A stretch of 64,000 bases of DNA from UBA7374 sp049890275 (GCA_049890275.1 JBMHBT010000014.1:1-64000), one strand, 5' to 3'; counted from the first letter of the stretch, positions 1 through 12,782 are shown. Notes: generated by a model not told the origin, from the letters alone. Translations and numbers: made by a program.

Positions 1-38
1 TGATGAAATTCAAAACCGCATAGTATTCTGACTGTTTG

Positions 39-1721
39 ATGTACAAGTTTTGTTCTTTTTTTTTCCTCCTTGTTTTGGCTCTTTCCGGGTCTATGCAGTT
101 GCAGGCAGATGATCGTCCCAATGTAGTTATCATCCTGTCGGATGATTCCGGTTACACCGATTTAGGTTGTTTTGGCGGTGAAATTGAAACACCGAATCTG
201 GATCAACTCGCATTGGAGGGGATGCGGCTGACGAATTTCTTCACGAATGGTCGCTGTAGTCCGACGCGAGCCTCTCTTTTAACCGGGATGGAGTGTGGAA
301 AAGTGGGCTTTGGTGGCGGTTCTCTGGGTGACTGGGTGCGTGAAATGCCGTTTCCGGCGCACCGGGGTCGATTAACGACCGAGGTACCCACTTTAGCTGA
401 GTTACTGCAGAGTAATGGGTACCGGACTTTGATGTCAGGCAAATGGCACTTGGGTGGCAGTTTAATGAAATATTCTGCGGGTGCGCAGAAGGAATGGCAG
501 CGAATTCACAAGGGGTGGGAACTCACCGAAGCTGAAATCGAGGCTGATTTTCAGGCGCTGCCAAGTCAGCGTGGCTTTGATGATTACTTTGGTATCTACA
601 GCGCTCAGGATAATTTCTTTTTCCTACCCGGCCAGCCGCATCCATACATGAATGGAAATAAAAGTGCTGAACTGAAGTATGATGATGTCTACACGGTACA
701 CTGTTATCCATCGAAGGCGGGTACTCCCTACAGCCAGAATCACGGGAAAGATGGCCGTCTGTTTCATGCGACAGACGGGGTGACGGATCAGGCAATCCAA
801 ATGGTAGAGGATGCCTCTGCGGGAGAGAAACCCTTTTTTCTCTTTCTGAGCTATCGAGCACCCCACAAGCCCTTGCAAGCACCGGAATCTCTGGTGCAAA
901 AATACCTGCCTCGATACGAGGACCTGCGTTCCGTTCAGCAGGCACGGGTGGATGCTTTGCGTGCAGCAGGCATGTTTCCGGAGACAGGTATCTTCAAGCC
1001 GAGTTGGTTGCCGGAAAATTTGGATGATTTTCGTCGGCAACTCGCGATCCACGCTGCCATGGTCGATAGTATCGACCAGAATGTCGGTCGTTTGGTCAAT
1101 GCCTTGGCAGACCGAGGAGAGCTGGAGAATACACTGATCTTGTATTTTTCTGATAACGGCTCAGCTTCACACATGAATGAGTTCACCAATGCTCCCTACC
1201 GGGGGAGTAAGGCGCTGGTTTGGCAAGGCGGTTTAAAAGCCCATTGTATCGCATACTGGAAGGGTACGATTGATTCCGGTCGTATTGATGAGAATCAGGT
1301 TTGGGTCGGTGATATTATGCCCACGATTCTGGAATTGGCAGAAGTCGATTATCCGGAGCAGTTTCAAGGCTCTCCTTTGAAGTCAATGGATGGGCGCAGT
1401 ATCGCTGCCGTTTTGGCAGGTGAATCGATCCCTCCGCATGAGGTACTTTACTTTAATGATAAGGGACAACAGAGCGTGCTATACAAAGGGCGCTGGAAAC
1501 TCTTGATCGAGCCCGGTTGGTATTCACAGACCCGTTCGAAGCCGGGTATTCAGTACGAATTGTACGATTTGCAATCCGATCCATCAGAGCGCCGGGACGT
1601 CTCTCGGTCGAATCCGGAGATGGTTTCCCTATTATCGGGTATAGCTGCCCAGCGAAAGAGTGAGCAGGGTATCGTAGACTACGAGAACATTATCAAAATC
1701 AACCCGAGAGATCCATATTGA
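39..1721 (+). CDS. Secreted type I (formylglycine) sulfatase
   Basis: Hydrolyses sulfate esters, most likely on galactan oligosaccharides given the agarase neighbours. A Sec-type signal peptide covers roughly residues 1-23. The alkaline-phosphatase-fold start is clear: RPNVVIILSDD supplies metal-binding Asp residues, and NGRCSPTRASLLTG carries the Cys (C73) that is matured to formylglycine. The motif SGKWHLGG follows near residue 132 and FSDNGS later gives the second metal site. About 560 aa, full length for an S1-type sulfatase. I start at the ATG at 39 rather than the TTG one codon earlier. It is the first complete gene of a same-strand run; the GH2 gene follows closely. The substrate position (galactose 2-, 4- or 6-sulfate) cannot be read from sequence. 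Confidence 0.93.
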   Translation: MYKFCSFFFLLVLALSGSMQLQADDRPNVVIILSDDSGYTDLGCFGGEIETPNLDQLALEGMRLTNFFTNGRCSPTRASLLTGMECGKVGFGGGSLGDWVREMPFPAHRGRLTTEVPTLAELLQSNGYRTLMSGKWHLGGSLMKYSAGAQKEWQRIHKGWELTEAEIEADFQALPSQRGFDDYFGIYSAQDNFFFLPGQPHPYMNGNKSAELKYDDVYTVHCYPSKAGTPYSQNHGKDGRLFHATDGVTDQAIQMVEDASAGEKPFFLFLSYRAPHKPLQAPESLVQKYLPRYEDLRSVQQARVDALRAAGMFPETGIFKPSWLPENLDDFRRQLAIHAAMVDSIDQNVGRLVNALADRGELENTLILYFSDNGSASHMNEFTNAPYRGSKALVWQGGLKAHCIAYWKGTIDSGRIDENQVWVGDIMPTILELAEVDYPEQFQGSPLKSMDGRSIAAVLAGESIPPHEVLYFNDKGQQSVLYKGRWKLLIEPGWYSQTRSKPGIQYELYDLQSDPSERRDVSRSNPEMVSLLSGIAAQRKSEQGIVDYENIIKINPRDPY

Positions 1722-1773
1722 GGTTTTTTTGCCTGCGACTCACCTCGGATTTTCCAAGTATTTATTTTCATTT

Positions 1774-4157
<2,384 letters not shown>

Positions 4158-4164
<7 letters not shown>

Positions 4165-6230
4165 TCATTCTGAGCCGGGCTTGGATGTGCTTGCTTGCGG
4201 GGGCAGTCTTATTGCAGGCAAAGCCGCTGATTGACCTCTCTCCTGAGGGTAATGGCTATTCGATCGAACTCACCGGATGTCGCATCGCAGAGTATGTGGA
4301 TGACGGCATCGAAGTAATGACCGACGGCACTGAGGAATGGCCTAATGTGACGTTTCAGTCATTGGATAAACCATGGAACTACAAGGGGTCCTATGTCGTG
4401 AAAATGGATGTGGAAAATTGCAGCAGTTCTCCTGTCTTTGTCGGTATACGTCTCGACGCAGTTGCTGGAGAAAGTGAAACACCACAGCATGTCCAAGGCT
4501 TTGAGCGTTTCGAGCCAGCGGAGTCACGGACGCTAACGATGCGGTTGACGGCGGAGGATTGGCTGTTTGATTCTCCACTCGAGTTAGTGGGGATGAGACG
4601 TACTCCCGGTTCGGAGTTGATTCCGGTACAAGCAGTTGAAAAGATCCAGATTTTTTCCGGACATTCCAACGAACCGATCCGCTTTCGAGTTTGCAATCTC
4701 CGAGTGGAGGGAACCGTGCGGACAGTTTCCAGTCGTGGTTTCTTACCCTTTGTCGATGGCTATGGGCAGTATAGGCACGATGACTGGCCGGAGAAGATTC
4801 ATTCGGATTCGGATCTGCGAAAGGCGAGGCTGCAAGAAGCCGAGGCTTTGCGGAAAAAGCCGGATATTGGAAATCGCTCACGGTTTGGTGGATGGGCAAC
4901 CGGACCAAAGCTTGAATCAACCGGATATTTCCGGGTAGAAAAAGTCGATGGCAAGTGGTGGTTTGTCGATCCGGAAGGCTACCTCTTTTGGTCGCATGGG
5001 CCCAATTGTATTCGCCCCGACTTCGGTTATACCGGAATCGAAGGTCGGGAAGATTATTTCGAAATTTTGCCACAAGCCGGCTCGCCTTTGGCCGCATTTG
5101 TTATTGATGGTACTTGGGCGCCTCATGGCTTTTATGCGGATAAGATACCTTTTGATTTGTTCCAGACATACAAGGCGAATCTCTATCGCAAGTATGGTTC
5201 CGAGTGGGAGGAACGCTTTGTTGATTTAGCCCACCGCCGCTTGAAGAGTTGGGGAATGAATACGATCGCTAATTGGGCTTCTCCGGAGGTTTATCTGGAG
5301 GAGCGAACTGCCTATGTGGCGAGTTTCTTCATTTGTGGGAACCGTTTACTAGAAGGTTCCAGTGGTTACTGGGGTAAGTTTCACGATGTTTTTGATCCAA
5401 CTTTTAGAGAGACGATTAAAGAGCAATTGAACCAGTATAAGGCGGAAGCCAAAGATCCATGGTGTATTGGTTTTTATGTAGATAATGAACTGGCCTGGGG
5501 GAATGACGGTATTTCATTGGCTGTAGCGACTTTGCTCAGTCCGCCGGATCAGCCTGCTAAAAAGGTATTTCTTAGCGATCTGAAAGAAAAATACACAACT
5601 GTCGATCAACTGAACGTAGCTTGGGGGACGACTTACCGGGATTGGAATGCGGTCTTGCAGGGAAGGATGGAGCCGGATCTTGGTCGGGCAGGGGATGATT
5701 TAAAGCGTTTTTACCGAAAGACTGCTGATACGTATTTTCAGGTGATTCAGGAAGAACTCAGGAAGGCAGCACCGAACCATCTGTACTTGGGTTGTCGATT
5801 CGCTTGGGTCAACGACCTAGTGGCAGATTCTGCTTCGCGCTACTGCGATGTTGTTAGCTATAACAGCTATGAGTTTAGTGTTCGCAGTTTGGCTTTACCC
5901 AATTACATCGATCGACCTATTATTATTGGCGAGTATCATTTCGGTGCTACGGATCGCGGCCATTTTCATCCCGGTTTGTGTGCAACGGATGACCAGGCCA
6001 GTCGGGCAGAAGCATTTCAAGATTATGTGCGCAGTGCTTTGCTCAATCCTTACCTAGTGGGAGTCCACTGGTTTCAGTATACCGACGAGCATATTGCCGG
6101 TCGCGCAGATGGAGAAAATTATAATACTGGGCTTGTCGACATTTGCGATACGCCTTATCCAGAGATGGTCGCTGCAATGCAGAAAGTCGGCGCTCAACTT
6201 TACAATCTAAGATTAACTACAACCCAATAA
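4158..6230 (+). CDS. Glycoside hydrolase family 50 beta-agarase
   Basis: Predicted exo-beta-agarase releasing neoagarobiose from agarose or neoagaro-oligosaccharides. A signal peptide covers about residues 1-21. An N-terminal carbohydrate-binding-like beta domain occupies roughly 25-190, and the TIM barrel starts near GYFRVEKVDGKWWFVDPEG. Family hallmarks are RLKSWGMNTIANW, the acid/base in GFYVDNELAWG (E444) and the nucleophile in RPIIIGEYHFGA (E592). GVHWFQYTDEHIAGR near the end is also typical of GH50. 690 aa, in the normal range. The ATG at 4158 overlaps the upstream GH2 stop, and the transporter starts 4 bp after its own stop. GH50 is known as an agarase family, so this gene is strong evidence for the substrate of the island. 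Confidence 0.88.
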
Positions 6231-6234
6231 TATT

Positions 6235-8217
6235 GTGACTGACAACCCCGCTACCTCACCGGACGTCGATGCCGATAATACCCGCCCAGAAGACGTTGTT
6301 CCAGTTGGTCAGAAAATTGCCTATTCTATGGGCGTTGTTTCTGACCACTACGCCAACGTCTGCCTAGCGTGGATTTTTATGACCCCATTCTTCGTGGACT
6401 TCCTGGGGCTGGGAGCGTCGGTCATTGGCTGGGCGCTAGGTGCGGCTCGCCTCTGGGATGCCGTGACAGATCCGCTTGCCGGTCGTCTTTCTGACCGATG
6501 CAAGAGCAAGTATGGTCGCCGTAAGCCGTTCATCTTTGTCGGTGCGATTCTGACCGGCTTGATGTTCCCGATCATCTGGATGGTGCCGGAGGCATGGTCA
6601 ACGACTGCCATTACGGTCTACCTTTTTGTGGCGTTGATGATTTTCTACTCCACCTATTCGATTTTCTCCGTTCCGTATGAAGCATTGGGTGCTGAACTGA
6701 CCCCTGACTACCGCGAACGCAGTAAGATCTTCGTCGTTCGTAAGTATGTGCAGGAGACCTTCAATCTCGGGATTGTCTGGATCTTCCCGCTTGCTGCTTG
6801 GGTTGCGAAGGAGTTCTTCGAGGGTGATAACATCCAAGGGATCCGCTCTGTCAGCTGGCTTATTGCCGCGATTATTATCATTGGTGGTATTCTGCCTGCG
6901 ATCTTCAATAAAGAACGCTACAAGGACATTGCGGTTAAGGAAGAAGAAGCAGGCGGCGGTTTCTTGGAGGCGGTCAAGGCGCTGACCCGAAACAAGCCAC
7001 TGTTGATGGTTGTCGGTATCATTGCGATCTACCTGTTTTCCATCATGGCGACTGCGAACCTGTCCTACTTCGTCAATGTATATTATATTTTCGAAGGTGA
7101 CGTCCTCAAGGGGGCCGCACTTGGGGGGGTTGATGGCACCTTACGCTTCTTCTTTGCTCTCGGTGCTGCCTGGATGATCAGCAAGATGACCGACAAGGTT
7201 GACAAGCATAAGATCATGATGGGCTCGGTCATTATCCTGATGATTGCTTTCGTCGGGATGTATTTCACCACGATCCCGGGCAAGCCGGTTCTTTCTTTGT
7301 GCATGAAGCCACTTGTCTCCATCGGTGAGTGTGGTTTCTGGGTGCTCATCCTTTCCATGCGTGCCGACGTCTGTGATTGGGACGAATACAATACCGGCAC
7401 ACGTAGTGAGGGTATGGTCGCGGCGATCACTAATTGGTGTAATAAGATTGCTATGACGGTCGCGATTGTGGCTTCAGGCTATTCGCTGCAGTATATCGTC
7501 AAGTTCGACAGTCAGCTTCTTGCCGAAGAGACACGGACTGCGATTGAAGTCCAAGCAGAAACAGGCTTTGCCGATATCCAGAATAATGCAGCCGCTGCCA
7601 CTGCGTTTACAACACAGCTGCAAGCAAAGAAGCTGGAAGCTGCCAGTGAAGAATTTGCTGGCGACGCGGAATCCGCGTATGGAGAGCTTGGAGTTGAGCC
7701 TTCTGAAACGCTCGAAGTATACACTCAAAATTATGTGGCAACCAAGCTTGCTGAAGCGAAGCCGGAGCTCATTGCTGAGGCGAAAGCGGATACCGAGGCT
7801 CTGACCGTGAGCCGATATACATCCATTCTCGAAGATTGGAAGGAAGATGAGATCATGGCCGACGTGAAGGCACGTGCGGCTGTGGAGTATGCGTCGATTT
7901 CAGACGAACGAAAGCAGGGCGATAAGCTTGCTGACTATGATTTTCCACTCAGCTTCTTCCTCAATAGCTTGCTGAATTCATTTAGGGATAAGCCTTACAC
8001 TCTGGATATGCATGTCGATACTCTGAAGCGTAAAGTGATTATGGATCAGCAGTCTCCAGGTACGATGGAGCGACTTCGTTTCCTTTACTGCATCCCGCAG
8101 GCCGTCGCATTGCTTATCTGTTTGTTCTTATTGCGTAGTTATCCTTTGACCCGTGGTAAAATGAAGGAAATCCGAGCGGAGTTGGAAAGACGTCGGGGCA
8201 AGGCGATCGAATCTTAA
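6235..8217 (+). CDS. GPH-family (MelB-like) sugar:cation symporter with a large insert
   Basis: Major facilitator superfamily transporter of the glycoside-pentoside-hexuronide type, probably importing galactan-derived mono- or disaccharides across the inner membrane. The GPH signature is plain in the N-terminal half: GAARLWDAVTDPLAGRLSD followed by KYGRRKPF. About 12 hydrophobic segments are visible. At 660 aa it is roughly 150-200 residues longer than usual because residues ~424-611 form an Ala/Glu-rich, charged, probably helical insert before the last transmembrane helix. GTG start at 6235, 4 bp after the GH50 stop; no strong ribosome site. It sits inside the agarase operon, which supports an oligo-galactan or galactose substrate, but the exact sugar is unknown. 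Confidence 0.88.
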   Translation: MTDNPATSPDVDADNTRPEDVVPVGQKIAYSMGVVSDHYANVCLAWIFMTPFFVDFLGLGASVIGWALGAARLWDAVTDPLAGRLSDRCKSKYGRRKPFIFVGAILTGLMFPIIWMVPEAWSTTAITVYLFVALMIFYSTYSIFSVPYEALGAELTPDYRERSKIFVVRKYVQETFNLGIVWIFPLAAWVAKEFFEGDNIQGIRSVSWLIAAIIIIGGILPAIFNKERYKDIAVKEEEAGGGFLEAVKALTRNKPLLMVVGIIAIYLFSIMATANLSYFVNVYYIFEGDVLKGAALGGVDGTLRFFFALGAAWMISKMTDKVDKHKIMMGSVIILMIAFVGMYFTTIPGKPVLSLCMKPLVSIGECGFWVLILSMRADVCDWDEYNTGTRSEGMVAAITNWCNKIAMTVAIVASGYSLQYIVKFDSQLLAEETRTAIEVQAETGFADIQNNAAAATAFTTQLQAKKLEAASEEFAGDAESAYGELGVEPSETLEVYTQNYVATKLAEAKPELIAEAKADTEALTVSRYTSILEDWKEDEIMADVKARAAVEYASISDERKQGDKLADYDFPLSFFLNSLLNSFRDKPYTLDMHVDTLKRKVIMDQQSPGTMERLRFLYCIPQAVALLICLFLLRSYPLTRGKMKEIRAELERRRGKAIES

Positions 8218-8234
8218 CCGTAGAGTATTTTATT

Positions 8235-9863
8235 ATGAAGAAAAATGTATCCCTATTTTGTTTTTGTTCTTTGGTTGCCTGCCTTACTCTTGTAGCCGAG
8301 CGCAGCCAACCAAACATCCTCTTCATCCTTACCGATGATCAGTTTAACGATCATTTTGGCTTCTTGGGAGGTGAGTCATTGACGCCAAATATTGATCGCC
8401 TCGCGCAAGAGGGGATCTATTTCGAGAATGGTTTTGTCTCTTCCAGTGTGTGCTCACCCAGTCGTTATACCTGTCTGAGTGGTCATTTTGCCAGCCGTTG
8501 TCCACAGCCTTATTTTCAGACGGGTACAACAGAAGACGGGGTGACCCGTATTCTCTGGAATTTGGGCTTTGCGGAAGGGCAGCCAAGTATTCCGAGCGTT
8601 TTGCAGGATGCCGGTTACCAGACCGGTTTTTCCGGTAAATGGCATTTGAATGGTACTATGCACCTGATTGATTCGATTGCTCCGGGTAGCGACCCCTATG
8701 ATCCGGAAATTCAGAAAATCATGCACAATAATCAAAAGATTATTGCGGATGAGATCAAACGATACGGATTTGACTTTGCGCAAGCGGTTTACGGAGGCAA
8801 TCCGGATGATGACAAGACGCTGATCAATACGGGCTGTAATGTTCACAATCAGGAATGGAATACAAAGGCTGCATTAGACTTTATTGAGCAAAACAAGGAT
8901 GAGCCTTGGTATTTGTACTTTGCTCCAACTTTGATGCACGTGCCGGACACTTACGCTTCTTTGACCGGGGATCCACGCTTGAGTGGGATGGGTGCCTTAG
9001 ATGAGCCGATTACGGGCGTACAGCCTTCGCGCGAATCGGTTTTGTCGCGTACGAAAGCAGCAGGTATTCCCAATCGAAATGCGGCGGCTACGTGGCTAGA
9101 CGATGGAATTGGTGCGATTATGGATAAACTGGATGCGCTTGGCCTCTCAGAGGACACGTTGATTGTTTATTTTAATGACAATGGTATGGAGTACCACTCG
9201 AAAGGAACCAACTACCAGGGGGGAATCCGTACGCAGATAATGGCTTATTGGCCCGGAGTGATCGAGCCGGGTGCCCGCCCACAGGAATTGGTGCAAAATA
9301 TTGATTTTGGCCCAACATTTTTCGAGATGGCAGGTGCTGAAGTACCGGATGAAATGATGTTGGACGGTTCCAGTCTTATACCGATCTTTAACGGAGAATC
9401 TCCATCTGACTGGAGAGATGCGGTCTATAGTGAGATCGGTCTAGCCCGCAGTGTGAGTACAGCAGACTGGAGCTATGTGGCGTTTTATGTGCCGCCGAGT
9501 CTACAACGGACTAAAGCGGAGCGAGTGGCGGAAGCGAAAGAATACTATTACGGAGAAATGCTGGTCGAGGCGCCCTGGATGGAGGAAGACTATCCGTTTT
9601 TGAAAGACGCACCTTATTTTCAGTTAGGGATGAAGCCGGGTGGTTTTCGTTTTGAGCGCTGGCAATTGAAGGATCCGGAAAATACGCCGTGGGCTTCCAG
9701 CTACTTTGATCAGGATCAATTATTTAATCTGAAAAATGATCCGACCGAGACGACCAATTTGGCGTCGAATCCGGAGTATGCCAGTCAGCTAAAGAAGATG
9801 CAGAATCTTCTGATCGAATATTTGGACGACCTCCCGGGCACTTATCCGGGTCTGAAGAAATAA
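8235..9863 (+). CDS. Secreted type I sulfatase
   Basis: Formylglycine-dependent sulfatase, 542 aa, with a short Cys-rich signal peptide (about residues 1-21). RSQPNILFILTDDQ gives the first metal-binding Asp residues. SSVCSPSRYTCLSG holds the modifiable Cys (C73), and FSGKWHLNG and VYFNDNGMEYHSKG complete the active-site set. The C-terminal subdomain has the usual DQLFNLKNDPTETTNLASN segment. It follows the symporter by 17 bp and precedes a GH86 gene, so it likely desulfates galactan fragments before or after endo-cleavage. It differs clearly from the other sulfatases in the window, suggesting a separate subfamily and substrate position. Confidence 0.92.
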   Translation: MKKNVSLFCFCSLVACLTLVAERSQPNILFILTDDQFNDHFGFLGGESLTPNIDRLAQEGIYFENGFVSSSVCSPSRYTCLSGHFASRCPQPYFQTGTTEDGVTRILWNLGFAEGQPSIPSVLQDAGYQTGFSGKWHLNGTMHLIDSIAPGSDPYDPEIQKIMHNNQKIIADEIKRYGFDFAQAVYGGNPDDDKTLINTGCNVHNQEWNTKAALDFIEQNKDEPWYLYFAPTLMHVPDTYASLTGDPRLSGMGALDEPITGVQPSRESVLSRTKAAGIPNRNAAATWLDDGIGAIMDKLDALGLSEDTLIVYFNDNGMEYHSKGTNYQGGIRTQIMAYWPGVIEPGARPQELVQNIDFGPTFFEMAGAEVPDEMMLDGSSLIPIFNGESPSDWRDAVYSEIGLARSVSTADWSYVAFYVPPSLQRTKAERVAEAKEYYYGEMLVEAPWMEEDYPFLKDAPYFQLGMKPGGFRFERWQLKDPENTPWASSYFDQDQLFNLKNDPTETTNLASNPEYASQLKKMQNLLIEYLDDLPGTYPGLKK

Positions 9864-9894
9864 CTTTAATCCCTTGATAACTTCTGAAACGAAA

Positions 9895-11835
9895 ATGTTA
9901 CTAAAAAACAAAACGCTTACTTTACTCAGTTTACTCAGTATCCCAGCAGGGTTTCTCTGGGCGCATAGTACCCGTGAAGCGGGTGATACAGAAACTGCGG
10001 AAATTCATATTTTCCCCGAGCTAACCCGCGCCATCGGCGGGGTTTCTGAATTGGACCGCAAGCGCTATTTTTCGGTTAGTGATCACGGCACCGGTTTTGA
10101 CAAGCGCATGCCGGATGAGATCTATGATTATCTGGTGAATGATCTTGGGATTACTTTCGGACGTCAGTTGGGGCCGGTTAAATGGACGGCTTCACGACTT
10201 CCCGAGGATCCGAATCGCCCCGGTTATGCCGATGTATCCTCTTTGAAAAATCAAAAGCTTTCCCAACCCGGTGAGCAGTTTATGTTGGATTTTGGCCCCA
10301 ATCTGGATGTCGCTGCCCATGGAAATCACAATGCGTATCCTGCCTATATGGGTAAGTATCAGTTGGAAGGGGCAAAGTATCGTGATAAAGCCGAGTGGGT
10401 TCCGGAAAACATAGATGCTGCCGTGGAACTGGCAGCTGCCGTATTCGAATACAATTACAACGATTTTGATCGTCCAAAATATTTCGAGCCGCTCAATGAG
10501 CCGCACTGGCTGTATTTCAAAGATCAGCATTTTGCGGATTGGCATATGGCGATCCATAAGCGTTTCAAAGAAGATTTCCCTGAAGTCGAAGTGGGCGGTA
10601 TGTGCCAGTCCGTTTCTTACTTCTACCGGGAAAACTATCAAAATTTTTCGGGGATGCAGGGCTTCTATGATGCAACCGACGGCCAAATGGATTTTTATTC
10701 CTTCCATTCCTATGATTATTTCAAATGGGAAGACGGTGATATTCGAGGTCGGGTTCAGTCCGGGCTTCCTCTGGAGGGAAATCTGGATCTCTTGCAGAAC
10801 TATGCGGTTTTACAGCATGGTAAAGAGGTCGATGTAGTTGTTAGTGAGCAGGGTGGTTACATCAGTGTACAACCTAGGGGTGAATATGATGGTGAGCCTG
10901 TTGCCAGCTTAATCGCTGAGAAGTATTTCCCGGAAGACACATGGGAGAATGAATTAAAAAAGCGTTCGGTGGTATCCTTCGTTCATATCAGTAGTATTAT
11001 CGCCAATACTTTGGCTTTTATTGATCACCCGCATACGGTGAAAAAGTCTGTTCCGTTTCTTTTGCCCAATACCTGGGCCTGGGATCCAAAATATTATGCG
11101 GGTCTATTTGTGCCGGAGAATTATACTGACAAATCAAAATGGGTACCTTCTCCCATGCTGGACTTTTATAAGCTTTTCAGGGATGTGGAAGGTCGTCGCG
11201 TTGTGGCTCATTCATCCGATCCGGATCTGCAGACTCGTGCTTTCGTCGATGGGTCCAAATTGTATCTGGTAATCAACAATCAAAGCTGGCGTCCGGAGTC
11301 TCTTCGGTTGTACGGCCTGCCCAGTCGTAAAGTTGAAATGCGCCGTTACGGTAGGAATGATGATTTTACTGCGTACTATAAAGAATCCAAGAAACGCTTG
11401 AGTAAACGAGCCATGGAGATCGCAGGCCGCGAGACAGTCGTCTTTGTGGTCGATACAAAGTCGATTATTCAAGAAGAGAATGTTCTCAATGAGATCTCTT
11501 GTTATGGTGACCAAACTCGTGTGCTTTTATCTGAAAAGCCCTCTATTCATGTCGCTGTACCTACCGATCAGGAAATTGAGTATGCTTATCTGCGTATTGG
11601 TCTGACCCGAGTGCCCGGCTTAAATAAACAACCAGTGGTTCTATTGAATGGGAAGGAATTGGATGTTCCGCTGGAGGATTGCGCAGACCGTTTTGATATC
11701 AGCGAATATGGTACAACGAAGATCATTCCTGTTGACCCATACGACTTGAAGGCAATGAACCGAGTAGAAGTTTCTTTTCCGGATGGAGATGATGGTGCTA
11801 TTGGTTCAGTCGTCTTGCGAGTGGCCGTACAATAA
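9895..11835 (+). CDS. Glycoside hydrolase family 86 endo-beta-agarase/porphyranase
   Basis: Endo-acting retaining enzyme predicted to cut beta-1,4 links in agarose or porphyran. Signal peptide at residues 1-24 from the ATG at 9895; a TTG at 9874 would add 7 residues and spoils the signal, so I reject it. The domain begins with LTRAIGGVSELDRKRYFSVSD. The TIM-barrel acid/base is in YFEPLNEPHW (E202) and the nucleophile in VVVSEQGGY (E318), with MDFYSFHSYDYFKW between them. The last ~170 residues form beta-sandwich-like accessory domains. About 646 aa, typical of GH86. It is divergent from the two GH86 genes at 55170 and 59012, which resemble each other much more. Known GH86 members are agarases and porphyranases; I cannot tell which applies here. 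Confidence 0.82.
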   Translation: MLLKNKTLTLLSLLSIPAGFLWAHSTREAGDTETAEIHIFPELTRAIGGVSELDRKRYFSVSDHGTGFDKRMPDEIYDYLVNDLGITFGRQLGPVKWTASRLPEDPNRPGYADVSSLKNQKLSQPGEQFMLDFGPNLDVAAHGNHNAYPAYMGKYQLEGAKYRDKAEWVPENIDAAVELAAAVFEYNYNDFDRPKYFEPLNEPHWLYFKDQHFADWHMAIHKRFKEDFPEVEVGGMCQSVSYFYRENYQNFSGMQGFYDATDGQMDFYSFHSYDYFKWEDGDIRGRVQSGLPLEGNLDLLQNYAVLQHGKEVDVVVSEQGGYISVQPRGEYDGEPVASLIAEKYFPEDTWENELKKRSVVSFVHISSIIANTLAFIDHPHTVKKSVPFLLPNTWAWDPKYYAGLFVPENYTDKSKWVPSPMLDFYKLFRDVEGRRVVAHSSDPDLQTRAFVDGSKLYLVINNQSWRPESLRLYGLPSRKVEMRRYGRNDDFTAYYKESKKRLSKRAMEIAGRETVVFVVDTKSIIQEENVLNEISCYGDQTRVLLSEKPSIHVAVPTDQEIEYAYLRIGLTRVPGLNKQPVVLLNGKELDVPLEDCADRFDISEYGTTKIIPVDPYDLKAMNRVEVSFPDGDDGAIGSVVLRVAVQ

Positions 11836-11883
11836 CGTTCACGATCATATTCTAAGACAGAAAACCACTTACAGTAGCTTTCT

Positions 11884-12782
11884 ATGTTCGGTTTGATTCA
11901 ATCGACGGCGAATTCTTTCTTTTGGGCACTTGCAGGAGGTGTTTTTCTGTCGTTTAGTTTATCTGCTCTGCTGAAGATACTCCGGTTGCACCCTTTGCTG
12001 CGGGCTTGCCTGCGGATATCTGCTGGGAACCCGTGGTTCAACTTTCAGATGAATTTGAAGGGAAGGGTCTGGACTTCAGTCGCTGGCAGACCGAGCCAAT
12101 GACAAACGGTTGGGGTTGGCTTGGCCGTCCTCCAGGCTTATTTATGACCGATAATGTATCCGTTGATTCAGGTACATTGAAAGTAGTTGTGAGTAAACTA
12201 AAAGAGCCTGTAGAGATTCAGGGAGACCGTTTTGTCTACAAGGGTGCTATTGTGCGCTCTCTAGAAGCGGTTGAACCGGGAATGTTTATTGAGTGTCGGA
12301 TGAAGGCGAATGCGAAAGAAATGTCATCGACTTTTTGGCTGATGACCAAGGGTGGCGTCCCTCAATCCTACGAAATGGATATACAAGAATGTATTGGTGT
12401 GCCTTCTACAGAGGTAGAGAAGTGGGGTCAGAACTGGGATCGGATTTTTCATTCCAACCTGATTCACGTCGATTACTCAAATGATGGAGCGAGAACTCAG
12501 TTACAAAACCAAGTCTCGATGGAGGAGCCGAATTACACGGAGTATCATGTTTACGGAGCTTGGTGGAAATCAGAGCGTGAGATTCAGTTTTTTCTGAATG
12601 GAGAGTATGCTTATTCACTCTATCCCGAGATCGATTGGAACGTGCCTTCTTACATCCATATGGCGATTGAAACCTATAGCTGGAATCCGGTTCCGGATGT
12701 GGGGACTAAGATTGAAAAGGGTACCTTGGAAGAGCGCACAACTTTTTATGACTGGGTGCGAACATGGAGAATCGTTGAATAA
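11884..12782 (+). CDS. GH16 agarase/porphyranase-like enzyme, frameshifted at the signal peptide
   Basis: Laminarinase-fold GH16 enzyme, apparently interrupted. From the ATG at 11884 the frame encodes a good signal peptide ending FLSFSLSA. That frame then runs off into unrelated sequence and stops at 12102. The mature enzyme lies in another frame, readable from about 11958 (SAEDTPVAPF...) to 12782. Catalytic motif EMDIQE starts at 12372 (the E-x-D-x-x-E type), after GRPPGLFMTDNVSV and MSSTFWLMTKGG, all typical of agarase/porphyranase GH16 proteins. The tandem CTGCT at 11963-11972 explains the shift: removing one copy joins FSLSA to EDTPVAPF and gives a 297-aa secreted enzyme. Without repair, the only start in the mature frame would be a TTG at 12006 giving a leaderless protein. 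A tandem paralogue follows. Confidence 0.8.
11963..11972 (+). repeat. 5-bp tandem duplication CTGCT-CTGCT causing a frameshift
   Basis: Two perfect adjacent copies of CTGCT sit exactly at the predicted signal-peptidase junction of the GH16 gene. Reading through both copies moves the ribosome out of the enzyme frame; one copy keeps it. This can be a slippage mutation, a contingency (on/off) site, or a sequencing or assembly error. Confidence 0.75.

Noticed and set aside
1..38. Possible tail of an upstream gene
   Set aside because: Only 38 bases are visible and no frame can be judged.
523..1052. Two minus-strand frames of about 140 aa inside the first sulfatase
   Set aside because: They lie antisense to a gene with clear catalytic motifs and have no recognisable domain.
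4342..5097. 251-aa minus-strand frame inside the GH50 gene
   Set aside because: Antisense to a well supported GH50 gene; Arg/Pro/His/Ser-rich, low-complexity translation typical of a shadow frame.
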